Positions 1 to 10,304 of a stretch of DNA of 64,000 nucleotides are shown here, in pieces. How positions within the stretch are numbered: the stretch's first letter is position 1; every line of letters begins with the position of its first letter. Made by a program: the position numbers and the translations under genes. Origin of the DNA: Niveispirillum irakense DSM 11586. Its GTDB lineage: Bacteria; Pseudomonadota; Alphaproteobacteria; Azospirillales; Azospirillaceae. The stretch is from contig NZ_AUCG01000016.1 in NCBI RefSeq assembly GCF_000429645.1, forward strand, positions 186,001 to 250,000, in the 5' to 3' direction. The notes beneath the pieces are model-generated. The model had not been told where the DNA came from. It did no database searches and saw only the letters and a program-made list of their open reading frames with translations.

Positions 1-91
1 GCCGCCGGCCATATCGACCTGTGCAACGCCATGCCGCCGGTAAGGGCAAAGCAGGGCTGACACAAAGGCAGCAAAGGGCGGGAGGCCTCAT
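1..91 (-). CDS. Possible start of a gene running off the window (partial)
   Basis: From an ATG at 91 an open frame of 30 codons runs on the minus strand to the window edge. Its first residues are hydrophobic and Cys/Pro-rich, like a signal peptide or membrane anchor. An AGGAGA motif lies about 15 bases upstream, further than usual. It is downstream of the binding-protein gene at 162-1250, so it could be a co-transcribed partner such as a sensor or permease. Too little is visible for a product; this may be non-coding. Confidence 0.2.
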   Translation of the reverse strand, partial: MRPPALCCLCVSPALPLPAAWRCTGRYGRR

Positions 92-161
92 GCGCTGTTC
101 CGGTGAGTTCTCCTCATCGGGATTGGGTAAAGATCGCCACCCGCCCGCGGCTGGGCCAGAC

Positions 162-1250
162 CTATATCAGCCGTTCAACCATCAGGGCGTCCCCCGTCAC
201 CAGCAGCCGACGGAAGTCAAACGCCGCCCAGCTCCCATTCGCGAAGTGCCGTTGATAGGTGGCCAGGCGGGACCGGTTCAGCAAGCTGGGGATCAGGATC
301 TTGGAAAAGGTGCCGGAAGCCCCGGCATCGTGCCATTGGCGCAAGCTGGCCAATGTGAACGCCCCCGCCAGGAAATGGCCGCCGGCCGATGCCAGCAATT
401 CCCCCTTCTCGATCCGGGCCAGGCTCTCCCGCTGCCAGTTCATCCCGACAATCAGCACATCCACGCCCGGCCGCCGCCCTTCCGCAATGGCTGCATCGAC
501 CGCACCGAGCGCCATATCATCATTCGCGCACCAGATGCCGCTGACCTGGGGATGGCGGCGCAGCAGGGCGGACACCCACCGGAACGCCGCATCGCGGCTC
601 CAGTTCAAATAGGCCTTGTCCGTCACATCAACGGCGCCATCCTGCTCAGCCAGCTCGATCAATCCGGCCAGCCGGTCGGCCGCAGTCCGTGTCGCCGCCG
701 GGGCGCCAACGGCCAGAAGCTGGATACGGCCATTACGGTTCAGGCCCTGCTCCCGGATGGCCGTGATCAGATGGCTGGCCATGGCGGTTCCGGCGACATG
801 ATTATCGACCAGAACGTCACCGATCATACTGCTGGCCATCTCTGGCCGCGCCGCCTTGACCGCCTCATCCTCCGGCGTGAAACCCGCAAATCCCAGGATC
901 GTCGGCACCTGATGTGATCCCGCCATCTCCATGATCGGCAAGGCGGTGCGATATTCGTTCACGACGATCATATAGTCGGGCCGCCGGGCGGCAGCCACCG
1001 CGCCCATCACCAGGATCGCCGCGCGATCCCGTTCCCCCCAGGAGAGCGTCAGGTCAATCCCGAAGGTCCTGGCGGCGCTCTCCATCGCCTGGGTGGCCAT
1101 CTGCCAGAACTCATCACGCCGGCGGCCGGGCACAACACATTCCACCCGCAGCGGTGCCGTCTTCGCCCATAGCGAGGGTGTCAGCACCAGAGACGCGAAG
1201 CCGCCGGCGGCCGCGATGAGGTGGCGGCGATGGATGGAAGAATGGTGCAT
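162..1250 (-). CDS. Periplasmic sugar-binding-type (LuxP/RbsB class) substrate-binding protein
   Basis: The 362-residue product begins with a short N-region containing RRHL followed by a hydrophobic stretch ending in SLWA, a Tat- or Sec-type signal peptide. The rest has the two-lobed Peripla_BP_4 pattern, including the typical IWCANDDMALGAVDA segment of the second lobe. Such proteins bind a sugar or signal molecule in the periplasm and serve an ABC importer or a histidine kinase. No permease or ATPase is next to it inside the window, and the downstream side is cut off at base 1, so the partner is unknown. A purine-rich GGAAGGAAGAGG just upstream of the ATG supports the start. The ligand cannot be told from sequence. 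Confidence 0.75.
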   Translation of the reverse strand: MHHSSIHRRHLIAAAGGFASLVLTPSLWAKTAPLRVECVVPGRRRDEFWQMATQAMESAARTFGIDLTLSWGERDRAAILVMGAVAAARRPDYMIVVNEYRTALPIMEMAGSHQVPTILGFAGFTPEDEAVKAARPEMASSMIGDVLVDNHVAGTAMASHLITAIREQGLNRNGRIQLLAVGAPAATRTAADRLAGLIELAEQDGAVDVTDKAYLNWSRDAAFRWVSALLRRHPQVSGIWCANDDMALGAVDAAIAEGRRPGVDVLIVGMNWQRESLARIEKGELLASAGGHFLAGAFTLASLRQWHDAGASGTFSKILIPSLLNRSRLATYQRHFANGSWAAFDFRRLLVTGDALMVERLI

Positions 1251-1308
1251 CGGCCTCTTCCTTCCGGTGAGAAACGGTTCATTTACAATACATACCGCAA
1301 GCCAATAA

Positions 1309-1340
1309 GAAAGGCCGCCGGGTTGCCCCGGCGGCCTTTC
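1309..1340 (-). terminator. Rho-independent terminator of sucCD
   Basis: A 14-bp GC-rich stem (1309-1322 with 1327-1340) with a 4-base loop is followed on the minus strand by TTATT. It sits 23 bases after the sucD stop codon and separates sucCD from the binding-protein gene. Confidence 0.85.
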
Positions 1341-1362
1341 TCACGACTGTCCGGTTGTGGGC

Positions 1363-2235
1363 TTAGCCCAGCGCCTTCACCATGGTCGAGCCCAGGCTGG
1401 CCGGGCTTTCGGACACATGGATACCGGCGGCGCGCATCGCTTCCACCTTGAACTCGGCGGTGTCGTTACCGCCGGAGATCACGGCACCAGCATGGCCCAT
1501 GCGGCGGCCCGGCGGGGCGGTGCGACCGGCGATGAAGCCGACGACCGGCTTCTTCAGGCCGGAAGCCTTGATGTATTCCGCACCCATCACCTCAGCGTCA
1601 CCACCGATCTCACCGATCATGATGATGCCTTCGGTTTCCGGGTCCTTGGCGAACATCTCCAGCGCGTCGACAAAGTTGGTGCCGTTGACCGGGTCACCGC
1701 CGATGCCGATGCAGGTGGTCTGGCCCAGGCCAGCCGCCGTCGTCTGCGCCACGGCTTCATAGGTCAGCGTGCCGGAACGCGACACGATGCCGATCTTGCC
1801 ACGGCGATGGATGTGGCCCGGCATGATGCCGATCTTGCACTCGTCCGGGGTGATGACGCCCGGGCAGTTCGGACCGACCAGACGGGTCGCGCTGTTGGCC
1901 AGGGCGCGCTTCACGCGCACCATGTCCAGCACCGGAATGCCTTCGGTGATGCAGACCACCAGCGGCAGTTCGGCATCAATGGCCTCCAGGATGGCGTCAG
2001 CGGCGAACGGCGGCGGCACATAGATGACCGAGGCATTGGCGCCGGTCTTCGACACGGCATCGGCCACGGTGTCAAACACCGGCAGGTCCAGATGCTTGGA
2101 ACCGCCCTTACCGGGGGTCACGCCGCCGACCATCTTGGTGCCATAGGCGATGGCCTGTTCGGAATGGAAAGTCCCCTGCGCGCCGGTAAAGCCCTGGCAG
2201 ATGACCTTGGTGTCTTTATTGACGAGAACGGCCAT
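1363..2235 (-). CDS. sucD: Succinyl-CoA ligase, alpha subunit
   Basis: The 290-residue product is full length for SucD. The N-terminal CoA-binding Rossmann domain carries the [10 protein letters not shown] motif. The ligase domain holds [10 protein letters not shown], whose His is phosphorylated during catalysis, and PNCPGVITP. With SucC it interconverts succinyl-CoA and succinate with formation of ATP or GTP in the TCA cycle. The start codon lies one base after the sucC stop, so the two are translationally coupled in one transcript. In many alphaproteobacteria odhA-odhB follow sucD; here a terminator and an unrelated binding-protein gene follow. Confidence 0.97.
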   Translation of the reverse strand: MAVLVNKDTKVICQGFTGAQGTFHSEQAIAYGTKMVGGVTPGKGGSKHLDLPVFDTVADAVSKTGANASVIYVPPPFAADAILEAIDAELPLVVCITEGIPVLDMVRVKRALANSATRLVGPNCPGVITPDECKIGIMPGHIHRRGKIGIVSRSGTLTYEAVAQTTAAGLGQTTCIGIGGDPVNGTNFVDALEMFAKDPETEGIIMIGEIGGDAEVMGAEYIKASGLKKPVVGFIAGRTAPPGRRMGHAGAVISGGNDTAEFKVEAMRAAGIHVSESPASLGSTMVKALG

Positions 2236-2236
2236 G

Positions 2237-3433
2237 TTACGCGGCCTCCTTCACGGCCTTGACGATCTTCTCGGCGGCGTCGGCCAGGTTATCGGCCGAC
2301 AGGATCGGCAGGCCGGATTCGGCCATGATCTTCTTGCCGAGATCGACGTTCGTGCCTTCCAGACGAACAACCAGCGGAACATGCAAGCTGACTTCGCGGG
2401 CGGCGGCAACGACGCCATCCGCAATCACGTCGCAGCGCATGATGCCGCCGAAGATGTTGACCAGGATGCCTTCGACATTCGGGTCGGACAGGATCAGCTT
2501 GAAAGCCGTCGTGACGCGCTCCTTGGTGGCGCCGCCGCCAACGTCCAGGAAGTTCGCCGGCTCACCGCCATACAGCTTGATGATGTCCATGGTGGCCATG
2601 GCCAAGCCAGCGCCGTTCACCATGCAGCCGATGTTGCCATCCAGCTTCACATAGTTCAGGCCGTGCTTGGTGGCTTCCGTTTCCGAGGCTTCTTCTTCGG
2701 TCGGATCGCGCAGCTCTTCCACGTCCGGATGACGGTAGAGTGCGTTATCGTCGAAGTTCACCTTGGCATCGAGCGCGATGACCTCACCCGCGCCGGTCAC
2801 GACCAGCGGGTTGATCTCCACCATGCTCATGTCCATGTCCACGAACGCCTTGTACATGGCGGCCATGAACTTGGCGGCGGCATTGACCTGCTTGCCTTCC
2901 AGGCCCAGGGCGAAGGCAACCTTGCGGGCGTGATAGCCCTGCAGGCCCTGCACCGGGTCGATGGCAACCTTGGTGATCTTTTCCGGGTGGCTGTGGGCCA
3001 CGTCCTCGATCTCCATGCCGCCTTCAGTGGAGGCGACGATGGTGACCCGGGACGAGGCGCGGTCCAGCAGCATCGACAGATACAGCTCGCGCTTGATGTC
3101 GGCACCTTCCTCGATATAGAGGCGGGTGACTTCCTTGCCGCTTTCGCCGGTCTGCTTGGTGACCAGCACCTGGTTCAGCATGGCGGCTGCATTGGTCTTC
3201 ACGTCTTCGACGCTCTTGACGACGCGCACACCGCCCTTGCCGTTCGGGTCGTTCTGGAAACGACCGGCGCCGCGACCACCTGCGTGGATCTGCGACTTCA
3301 CCACCCAGACGGGGCCGCCCAGCTCCTCAGCGACCTTGGCCGCTTCGTCGGGCGTATAGGCAACGCCGCCGCGCGGAACCGCGACACCGTATTTCTTCAA
3401 CAGGCTCTTCGCCTGGTACTCATGAATATTCAT
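2237..3433 (-). CDS. sucC: Succinyl-CoA ligase, beta subunit
   Basis: The 398-residue product starts with MNIHEYQAK, the canonical SucC N-terminus. An ATP-grasp nucleotide-binding domain follows ([14 protein letters not shown] near residue 46) and a C-terminal ligase-CoA domain with [11 protein letters not shown] and [10 protein letters not shown]. It is the ADP/GDP-binding, specificity-determining half of the enzyme. It is the first gene of the sucC-sucD pair. No strong Shine-Dalgarno sequence precedes the ATG. mdh, often directly upstream of sucC in related bacteria, is here about 3.8 kb away. Confidence 0.97.
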   Translation of the reverse strand: MNIHEYQAKSLLKKYGVAVPRGGVAYTPDEAAKVAEELGGPVWVVKSQIHAGGRGAGRFQNDPNGKGGVRVVKSVEDVKTNAAAMLNQVLVTKQTGESGKEVTRLYIEEGADIKRELYLSMLLDRASSRVTIVASTEGGMEIEDVAHSHPEKITKVAIDPVQGLQGYHARKVAFALGLEGKQVNAAAKFMAAMYKAFVDMDMSMVEINPLVVTGAGEVIALDAKVNFDDNALYRHPDVEELRDPTEEEASETEATKHGLNYVKLDGNIGCMVNGAGLAMATMDIIKLYGGEPANFLDVGGGATKERVTTAFKLILSDPNVEGILVNIFGGIMRCDVIADGVVAAAREVSLHVPLVVRLEGTNVDLGKKIMAESGLPILSADNLADAAEKIVKAVKEAA

Positions 3434-3840
3434 TGGTCAGCCGTCTTGCTCTGGATGGGAGACGGGCCGGCCGCGACGGATGTCCACGGACCGCGCGCAG
3501 GGGCCGTCCCCACGCGGGCGGCACTTTAGCACTATGCCAAGCGGGATCAACCATCCAAAGGTCCCCCCATCAACCGACCGTACCGGCGGTGCGGCACAGC
3601 AAAAAGCCCGGATTTGCCGTTGTTTCAAGCGCAACGGCCCTTGCGTCTATGGCATCGCACAAGGCGCAAGGGTGCCATGTAATGGTAGCGGGTCCACTAC
3701 CCTGCCGGTGATCGACCCGGATTGTTGCGTATCGTGGGATAGTTATTCCCACTTATCCCATCTGGCGGAAATAGCCGACTGGATAAATAATGCGCCCCAC
3801 GTATCACCCACCGCATTCTTTCACCCGAAAGGCACCCATC
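3434..3840. other. Divergent intergenic region between sucC and the YceI operon
   Basis: About 400 bases without a convincing gene lie between two divergently transcribed units, so promoters for both must lie here. I see no clear consensus promoter, riboswitch or strong terminator hairpin. Confidence 0.5.
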
Positions 3841-4455
3841 ATGAACCGCACCCTTGCTGCCGCCCTTCTCGGCACGGCCCTGCTGCTGAATGCCGGCCAG
3901 TCCCTGGCCCAGGACGTGACGCAGGACCCGGCCAAGGTCCAGTCCGGCACCTATGAGATTGAGCCGACCCACACCAAGGTGATCTTCGCCATCAATCACC
4001 TGGGCTATTCCACCTATTACGGCGCCTTCCCCAAAGCGGAAGGGACGCTGGTGCTGAACGCGGCTGACCCGGCCAAGTCGGTGCTGAACGTGACCGTGGA
4101 TGTGACCGCCATTTCCACCGATCTGCCGGCCCTGAACGAGCATCTGCTGGCCCCGGATTTCTTTGACGCCGCCAAGTTCCCCAAGGCCACCTTCAAGAGC
4201 ACGAAGGTGGAGCCGGCGGGCAAGAACAAGGCCAAGGTCACCGGTGACCTGACCCTGAAGGGCGTGACCAAGCCGGTGACCCTGGATGTCACCTTCAACC
4301 AGGCCGGCCCGAACTTCATCAACAAGGTCTACAGCGTCGGCTTCGATGCCACGACCACGATCAAGCGCTCCGATTTCGGCGTCAGCGCCTATGTCCCCGC
4401 CGTGGGCGACGAGGTGACCCTGCGCATCGGTTCGGAACTGCAGCTCAAGAAGTAA
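3841..4455 (+). CDS. YceI family periplasmic lipid-binding protein (first copy)
   Basis: The 204-residue product has a Sec signal peptide ending near SLAQD. The mature part is a YceI lipocalin-like barrel, with GTYEIEPTHTKV at its start, then PDFFDAAKFPKATFKST, GDLTLKGVTKPV and KRSDFGV. YceI proteins bind long isoprenoid-type lipids such as quinones or polyprenols in the periplasm and are often linked to acid or oxidative stress. The start at 3841 is chosen because it gives a proper signal peptide with AAAGG upstream. It leads a unit with a b561 cytochrome and a second YceI gene, which suggests a quinone-related redox role (inference). Confidence 0.9.
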   Translation: MNRTLAAALLGTALLLNAGQSLAQDVTQDPAKVQSGTYEIEPTHTKVIFAINHLGYSTYYGAFPKAEGTLVLNAADPAKSVLNVTVDVTAISTDLPALNEHLLAPDFFDAAKFPKATFKSTKVEPAGKNKAKVTGDLTLKGVTKPVTLDVTFNQAGPNFINKVYSVGFDATTTIKRSDFGVSAYVPAVGDEVTLRIGSELQLKK

Positions 4456-4463
4456 GAGTAGCC

Positions 4464-4490
4464 GGGGCGCCGGCCATCAGGCGGCGCCCC
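4464..4490 (+). other. Intercistronic GC-rich hairpin
   Basis: GGGGCGCC (4464-4471) pairs with GGCGCCCC (4483-4490) between the first YceI gene and the cytochrome gene. No T-run follows, so it is more likely an mRNA-stabilising or partial attenuation structure than a full terminator. Confidence 0.4.
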
Positions 4491-4530
4491 CACTTGCCCT
4501 TATCCCAAGCACATGTAGGAGACCGGGGCC

Positions 4531-5121
4531 ATGGAAGGCACGGTTGAACGCGATCCGCGCTATGGCGGGGTTGCAATGGCACTGCATTGGCTGACGGCGG
4601 CCGCTATCCTGTTGATGCTGGCAAGCGGCATCGCCATGACCCGGATGGAACCGGGCATGACCGCCTTCAATCTGTATCAATGGCACAAGGCGCTGGGCAT
4701 CACCGTGCTGGCGCTGACGTTGATCCGTATTCTCTGGCGCTTCACCCATCGCCCCCCTGCCCTGCCCGCCGCAATGCCGCATTGGGAGAAGACGGGCGCC
4801 CGGCTGGCGCATCTGGGCTTCTACCTGCTGCTGCTGGGCCTGCCTTTGTCAGGATGGCTGCTGGTTTCCGTCTCGCCCTTGAACCTGCCGACCAGTTGGT
4901 TCGGCCTGTTCCTGATCCCCCACCTGCCGGCCCCGGCGGAGATGGCGACGCGGCAGATGCTGAATGACTGGACGGAGCAGGCCCATGTCCTGGCCGGCTG
5001 GACCCTGCTGGCGCTGCTGGTCCTCCATGTCGGAGCCGCACTGCGCCATTCCCTGATCCTGCGCGACCATGTGGTGCGCAGCATGCTGCCGCGCTGGATC
5101 GCGGCAAAGGCAAAGGACTGA
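4531..5121 (+). CDS. Cytochrome b561 family membrane protein
   Basis: The 196-residue product has four predicted membrane helices. His residues sit in the pattern of b-type cytochromes of the CybB family: ALHWLT in helix 1, QWHKALGI before helix 2, LAHLGFYLLLLG in helix 3 and VLHVGAALRH in helix 4. These ligate two haems and let the protein exchange electrons with membrane quinols. An AGGAG lies 12 bases before the ATG. It is sandwiched between two YceI genes, and its stop is one base before the next start, so all three are probably co-transcribed. A cytochrome b561-YceI pairing is common in proteobacteria; the exact substrate is not known. Confidence 0.9.
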   Translation: MEGTVERDPRYGGVAMALHWLTAAAILLMLASGIAMTRMEPGMTAFNLYQWHKALGITVLALTLIRILWRFTHRPPALPAAMPHWEKTGARLAHLGFYLLLLGLPLSGWLLVSVSPLNLPTSWFGLFLIPHLPAPAEMATRQMLNDWTEQAHVLAGWTLLALLVLHVGAALRHSLILRDHVVRSMLPRWIAAKAKD

Positions 5122-5122
5122 T

Positions 5123-5701
5123 ATGATGAAGATGTTGCGTCCGGGTCTGCTGTCCCTGGCTCTCCTGCCGGCCACTCTCCTTGCGCTGCCGGCGAGCGCC
5201 GCGACTTGGCAGGTCGATCCCGCGGCCTCCACGCTTGGCTTCACCGGCACCCAGTTGGGCCAGCCCTTCAAAGGCCGGTTCGAGAAATTCAGCGCCGATA
5301 TCGATTTCGACCCCGCCAAGCCCGAGCAGGGCGGCAAGGTCACGGTGCTGATCGACATGGCCAGCGCACGCACGGGCGATGCCCAGCGCGACGGCGCCAT
5401 GCCGGAAACCGACTGGTTCGCCGTCAAATCCTTCGCCCAAGCCAAGTTCGAGGCCACCAGCTTCCGCCGCACCGGCGATGACGCTTATGAAGCGGTCGGC
5501 ACGCTGACCCTGCGGGATGTGACCAAGCCGCTGACCTTGCCCTTCACCCTGAAGCCGGACGGCAATGCCACCCGCGCCCAGGGCAAGGTGACGCTGGTGC
5601 GGAGCGATTTCGGCGTCGGCCAGGGCCAATGGGCCACAGGCCAGTGGGTAGCGCTGAATGTCGATGTCACTTTCGACCTGAAAGCCACGCCCAAGAACTG
5701 A
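5123..5701 (+). CDS. YceI family periplasmic lipid-binding protein (second copy)
   Basis: The 192-residue product has a signal peptide (SLALLPATLLALPASAA) and a YceI barrel with AATWQVDPAASTLGF, KPEQGGKVTVLIDMAS and LTLRDVTKPLTLPF. It ends with the RSDFGVG-type strand typical of the family. It is diverged from the first copy, so the two probably bind different ligands or act in sequence. The ATG starts one base after the cytochrome b561 stop; an adjacent second ATG at 5126 is an alternative start. A strong terminator follows. Confidence 0.9.
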   Translation: MMKMLRPGLLSLALLPATLLALPASAATWQVDPAASTLGFTGTQLGQPFKGRFEKFSADIDFDPAKPEQGGKVTVLIDMASARTGDAQRDGAMPETDWFAVKSFAQAKFEATSFRRTGDDAYEAVGTLTLRDVTKPLTLPFTLKPDGNATRAQGKVTLVRSDFGVGQGQWATGQWVALNVDVTFDLKATPKN

Positions 5702-5722
5702 GAAAATTTCTTGGACGGAAAT

Positions 5723-5760
5723 AAAATACCGGCGGCACGCCCATGCCGCCGGTATTTTTT
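5723..5760. terminator. Bidirectional terminator
   Basis: A 15-bp stem (5723-5737 with 5744-5758) with A-run and T-run flanks sits between two convergent units, the YceI operon and the small secreted protein gene. It can end transcription from both sides. Confidence 0.9.
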
Positions 5761-5768
5761 TGAACAAG

Positions 5769-6128
5769 CTACCCGTTCTTGGATTTGAATGCCTTCAGCC
5801 GTTTATTGAAATCGGCAGCCAGCTTTTCCATTCGTTCTGTCGATTTATTGTAAGATTCAGCATCAACGCGGCCACGGACCTTGCCCTCAGCCGTCAGGCA
5901 GGCCTGATATTCTTCCGTGGCGACGATATAGGCTTTCACACTCTTCGCGGCGACAGCCATATCAGCCTCGCTGGCACTGCCACCATCCGGCAGGCCGGGC
6001 GGATCGCCAATGTCGCAGGCAGCCATGGCGGCCGGCACATTGACCAGGAACGTAACGGTAAGGAGTAAAGCGACCGTCGCCACGGCTGAAGCCGGCGTGA
6101 CGGAACCGGTGCGTTTTGCCTTCTGCAT
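5769..6128 (-). CDS. Small secreted protein, paralogue of the 6465-6773 product
   Basis: I do not recognise a named family. The 119-residue product has a hydrophobic signal segment ending VPAAMAA and a mature part of about 85 residues. The mature part starts with a Cys, has a PPGLPDGGSASEADM segment, a second Cys (YQACL), and a charged helical tail ending KAFKSKNG. Two conserved Cys residues suggest a disulfide in the periplasm. The neighbouring gene encodes a clear paralogue with the same framework, so this is a local duplication. A strong GGGAGAGGGG ribosome site precedes the ATG. A function in the envelope is inferred only from the signal peptide. Confidence 0.75.
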   Translation of the reverse strand: MQKAKRTGSVTPASAVATVALLLTVTFLVNVPAAMAACDIGDPPGLPDGGSASEADMAVAAKSVKAYIVATEEYQACLTAEGKVRGRVDAESYNKSTERMEKLAADFNKRLKAFKSKNG

Positions 6129-6378
6129 CTGCCCCTCTCCCTCTCTTTATCCGCGCAGGATGAATAGCCGATGGCAAAGCCATCAGGTTCTAATCTCCTG
6201 CATCTGAACAGCCAGAAGGCGTCAGGTCAGCGGATATGGTTGGTCAAACGAAGCAGCCGGCCACCTTTCCTCTACATAAGGGTGAAGGGTATTTGTGCAG
6301 CGCAGCAACGTCAATCCCTGATCACATCCTTACCAAAAATTAAAACTCTGCCGCCGTCCACCAGACGGACAAAAGAAA

Positions 6379-6406
6379 ACCCCGCACCGAACAGGCGGCG
6401 CGGGGT
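6379..6406 (-). terminator. Terminator of the 6465-6773 gene
   Basis: ACCCCGC pairs with GCGGGGT with further inner pairing, and on the minus strand TTTTCTTTTG follows. It lies between the two paralogous small genes, so each is its own transcript. Confidence 0.8.
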
Positions 6407-6464
6407 CTTCCTTGATAACCGGGACCGTAACCGGACAGAGCCGGCCGGCCTGCAACGCTGAAAA

Positions 6465-6773
6465 TCAGCCGTTGCGGGACTTGAAGGTCTTGAGCTGCTT
6501 ATTGTAGTCGGAAGCCAGCTTTTCCATCAGCTCGGTCGACTTGTTGTAAGCAGCGGGGTCCACCTTGCCGGAGGCTTCCAGGCAGGCCTGAAATTCCTGG
6601 GTAACGGTGATGTAGGCCTTCACGGCCTTCTGGGCAGCGCCCATCTCGGCTTCCGAAGCGGTGGCGCCATCCGGCAGGGTCGGCGGGGTGCCCTGCTCGC
6701 ACTCGGCAGCGAAAGCGCTACCAGCGGAAAGGGTCAGGAGAGCAGCGGAAACAATGAAGGCAAACTTTTTCAT
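6465..6773 (-). CDS. Small secreted protein, paralogue of the 5769-6128 product
   Basis: The 102-residue product starts MKKFAFIVSAALLTLSAG with a textbook signal peptide cleaved after AFA. The mature part repeats the framework of its neighbour: Cys near the N-terminus, TPPTLPDGATASEAEM, VKAYITVTQEFQACL, AYNKSTELMEKLA and a tail KTFKSRNG. The start at 6773 was chosen because an upstream in-frame extension has no signal character. The two genes are in tandem, each with its own terminator. No family name or activity can be assigned. Confidence 0.8.
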   Translation of the reverse strand: MKKFAFIVSAALLTLSAGSAFAAECEQGTPPTLPDGATASEAEMGAAQKAVKAYITVTQEFQACLEASGKVDPAAYNKSTELMEKLASDYNKQLKTFKSRNG

Positions 6774-7124
6774 CGCGGGGGAGATCCTCGGTAGATCAGG
6801 GAAGATTGTCGATAATAATGTCGAAGCGTCCAGCCTGCGGAGACCAAGAATAACCAAGACCGAAGATTGAATACTGATTGCGTTACCGCATACAGCCAGA
6901 CATCTTCAGTTATATCGTCCTAGTCAACCCGACGCGCGAGAGAGGAAATACTTTTTCCCAGACAGATCGTCAATTCCCGATACATCGCATTCTGCTATGC
7001 AGCATGTGCATTATCTAAAATGCAAGATATCTTTCCCCCACTGCGTCTGTCGAAAGGATATGCGCCACCCCTTTCGGATTGGTTAACAAGCTTAACGAAA
7101 AGCGCCCCACCCCGCCAAAAAACA
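6774..7124. other. Gene-free region between mdh and the small secreted gene
   Basis: No gene was found. The stretch is locally AT-rich around 6800-7060 and probably contains the promoter of the minus-strand gene at 6465-6773. I see no recognisable regulatory motif. Confidence 0.4.
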
Positions 7125-7156
7125 AAACCCCGCACCGGCGAACCGATGCGGGGTTT
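7125..7156 (-). terminator. Terminator of mdh
   Basis: AAACCCCGCA (7125-7134) pairs with TGCGGGGTTT (7147-7156), with a small inner CGG/CCG stem. A T-run follows on the minus strand. It lies 41 bases after the mdh stop. Confidence 0.88.
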
Positions 7157-7196
7157 GCTTATCCCAACCTTATACGGGTTGGAAAACCGTGGCTTA

Positions 7197-8189
<993 letters not shown>

Positions 8190-8364
8190 TCAGGAAACAT
8201 GCATCTGTGGGAGGCCGGCGCCGTTTTTCAGAAGTTGCACGGACCGTATTTCTCCCTGCGGCGCTGGCTTAGCCCGAAATGCGGGGCCGGGCAAGCCGAC
8301 AAGGGTCGAGGGTCGGGGGAAGCAGGCCAGCGCCTTTTGCATCCCAACCATGCGTCCCTCTTCC

Positions 8365-10200
8365 CTATCGGGGCAGCACCACCGTGAAGACGGCGCCGCG
8401 CACCGTGCCATCCGGATTTTTCAGATTGCCGGCAAAAATCCGCCCCTGATGCGCGTCGATGATCTGTTTGGAAATCGACAGGCCCAGGCCGGAATGTTTG
8501 CCGAACGCCTCGCTCTTGGGCCGTTCGCTGTAGAAGCGGTCGAAGATCGCGTCCAGCTTGGCTTCCGGGATGCCAGGGCCCTGATCCTCGCAGGTCACTT
8601 CCACCCGGTCGGGCAGGGCCCTGGCGGTGAAGCAGACGACACCGCCAGGCGGGGAGAAGGACAGGGCGTTGGACAGCAGGTTCTGGAACACCTGGGTCAG
8701 CCGCCCTTCCAGGCCGGGCACGACCAGCCCCTTGCCATCCTTTGGCAGGTTCACTTCCACCCGCACCGGGGCGGGAAGGTCTGCCACCTCGCCACCAGCT
8801 TCAGCCGCCGCTTCGCGCAGCGCATCGGCATTGCCCAGCGTGGCATCGTGGATATTGGCCAGCATGGTCAGGGTCTGGCCGATATCCGCCGGTTCCGCCC
8901 GGGCGCGCGACAGTTCGGCATCCAGACGGCTGGCATTGGAAATGTCGGAGATCAGCCGGTCCAGCCGCTGCACATCATGCTGGATGATGGCCAGCAGGCG
9001 CTGGCGCTGCTCATCCGTCTTCACCCGCTGCACCGTCTCCACCGCGCTGCGCATGGAGGTGAGCGGATTCTTGATCTCGTGCGCCACATCAGCGGCAAAC
9101 CGCTCAATCGCGTCCATCCGGTTCCAGATGGCCGAGGTCATTTCCCGCAACGAGACGGAAAGATCACCCACCTCATCATGCCGGCGGGAGAAGTCGGGGA
9201 TCACCACCTCACGCCCATGGCCGTGCCGCACCTCATCCGCGGCTTGGGCCAGCCGGCGGATCGGGCGGGCGATGGTGCCGGCCAGATAGAGCGACAGCAG
9301 CACCGTGACGCCCAGCGTGATGGCGAACAGCCGCATGATATCCATGCGGAATTCCCGGACCGCCCGGTCCACCTGCGCCCCTCCGCGCGAGATATAGACG
9401 GCCCCCAGCACCTTCTTATAGCGCTGCACCGGCACCGCCACGGTCAACAGCATGTCGCTGCGCCCGTCCGGCCGGCCCACGCGCCAGACATTGCGGCCAA
9501 TTTCCCCGCCCAGCGCCCGCTGGACATCGGGATAATTTTCCGCACTCTGGTCCTGCTCCCCCGGATATGCCGGCAGATGCTCCCGTTCCGGGACAGCATT
9601 GACGATATAATCGTAAAGCTCGATGCCGATCTCGGTCAGCCGGTTGCCATTGCGCAGCGGCGGCAGTTCCTCGATCTGGACCATGCTTTTCGGCCCGCCC
9701 AGCACGCGGCTGTCGGCGATCAGATCGCCGGAAGGGGCGAACAGGCGGGTACGGGTGTCGGTCGTCTCCACCAGACGGCGCACCATCTGGCGGGCCAGTT
9801 CATTCGAGAGCTGGTTGGTTGGTTCATTAAACTCGTCCACGGCGGGCTGCATGGCGCCTTCGCCCAGGGCACCGGCGAAAATCCGCGCCTCCGTTGTCAG
9901 CGCCGCCAGTTCCTTGTCGATCAGCCATTGCTGATAGGTGGAGAGATAGAGCAAGCCGCCCAGCAGGATGGCCAGGGCCAGCACATTGACGGCCAGGACG
10001 CGCAGGGTCAGCGGCGAGAGATGGCGCACGCGGCGGCGACGGGAGATTTCCGCCTTTTCCGTCTGCGCCTTCTCCTTCACCGGCTTGATACTGGCCGGCT
10101 TATCGGGCGGGGCAGCGGGGGGCGGGGGGACAGCCTTGCCATCCCCGGCGCCCGGCTTAGCCGCTGTCAACGGCCGCCGGGCCCGTAAATCCATATTCAT
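8365..10200 (-). CDS. chvG: Sensor histidine kinase ChvG
   Basis: The 611-residue product has a long cytoplasmic Arg/Pro/Lys-rich N-terminus. A first membrane helix (about 75-97) is followed by a periplasmic sensor domain of roughly 190 residues, a second helix near 290, and a HAMP linker. The HisKA box ADVAHEIKNPLTSMRSA holds the phospho-His. The HATPase domain has QNLLSNALSF, DQGPGIPE and HSGLGLSISKQ. ChvG/ExoS senses acidity and envelope change in alphaproteobacteria and phosphorylates ChvI, whose gene lies 104 bases upstream on the same strand. The hprK/pts genes that commonly follow chvG are absent here. Confidence 0.93.
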   Translation of the reverse strand: MNMDLRARRPLTAAKPGAGDGKAVPPPPAAPPDKPASIKPVKEKAQTEKAEISRRRRVRHLSPLTLRVLAVNVLALAILLGGLLYLSTYQQWLIDKELAALTTEARIFAGALGEGAMQPAVDEFNEPTNQLSNELARQMVRRLVETTDTRTRLFAPSGDLIADSRVLGGPKSMVQIEELPPLRNGNRLTEIGIELYDYIVNAVPEREHLPAYPGEQDQSAENYPDVQRALGGEIGRNVWRVGRPDGRSDMLLTVAVPVQRYKKVLGAVYISRGGAQVDRAVREFRMDIMRLFAITLGVTVLLSLYLAGTIARPIRRLAQAADEVRHGHGREVVIPDFSRRHDEVGDLSVSLREMTSAIWNRMDAIERFAADVAHEIKNPLTSMRSAVETVQRVKTDEQRQRLLAIIQHDVQRLDRLISDISNASRLDAELSRARAEPADIGQTLTMLANIHDATLGNADALREAAAEAGGEVADLPAPVRVEVNLPKDGKGLVVPGLEGRLTQVFQNLLSNALSFSPPGGVVCFTARALPDRVEVTCEDQGPGIPEAKLDAIFDRFYSERPKSEAFGKHSGLGLSISKQIIDAHQGRIFAGNLKNPDGTVRGAVFTVVLPR

Positions 10201-10304
10201 GGGCCGCGCCCCCTGGAACCGGTAACGATATTGCCGACACTACCGGCTAAAATGGGTAACGCTGATAACACCGCTACACGCCTCCCGCATACCCGCTTTC
10301 CTGC

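Noticed and set aside
2150-3529. Plus-strand frame of 459 codons opposite sucC
   Set aside because: His/Asp/Gly-rich shadow with no ribosome site or domain.
8190-8351. Short minus-strand frame just after chvG with a GGAAGAGGGA motif
   Set aside because: About 53 residues, Pro/Ala-rich, no recognisable fold and no similarity to HprK; too weak to call.
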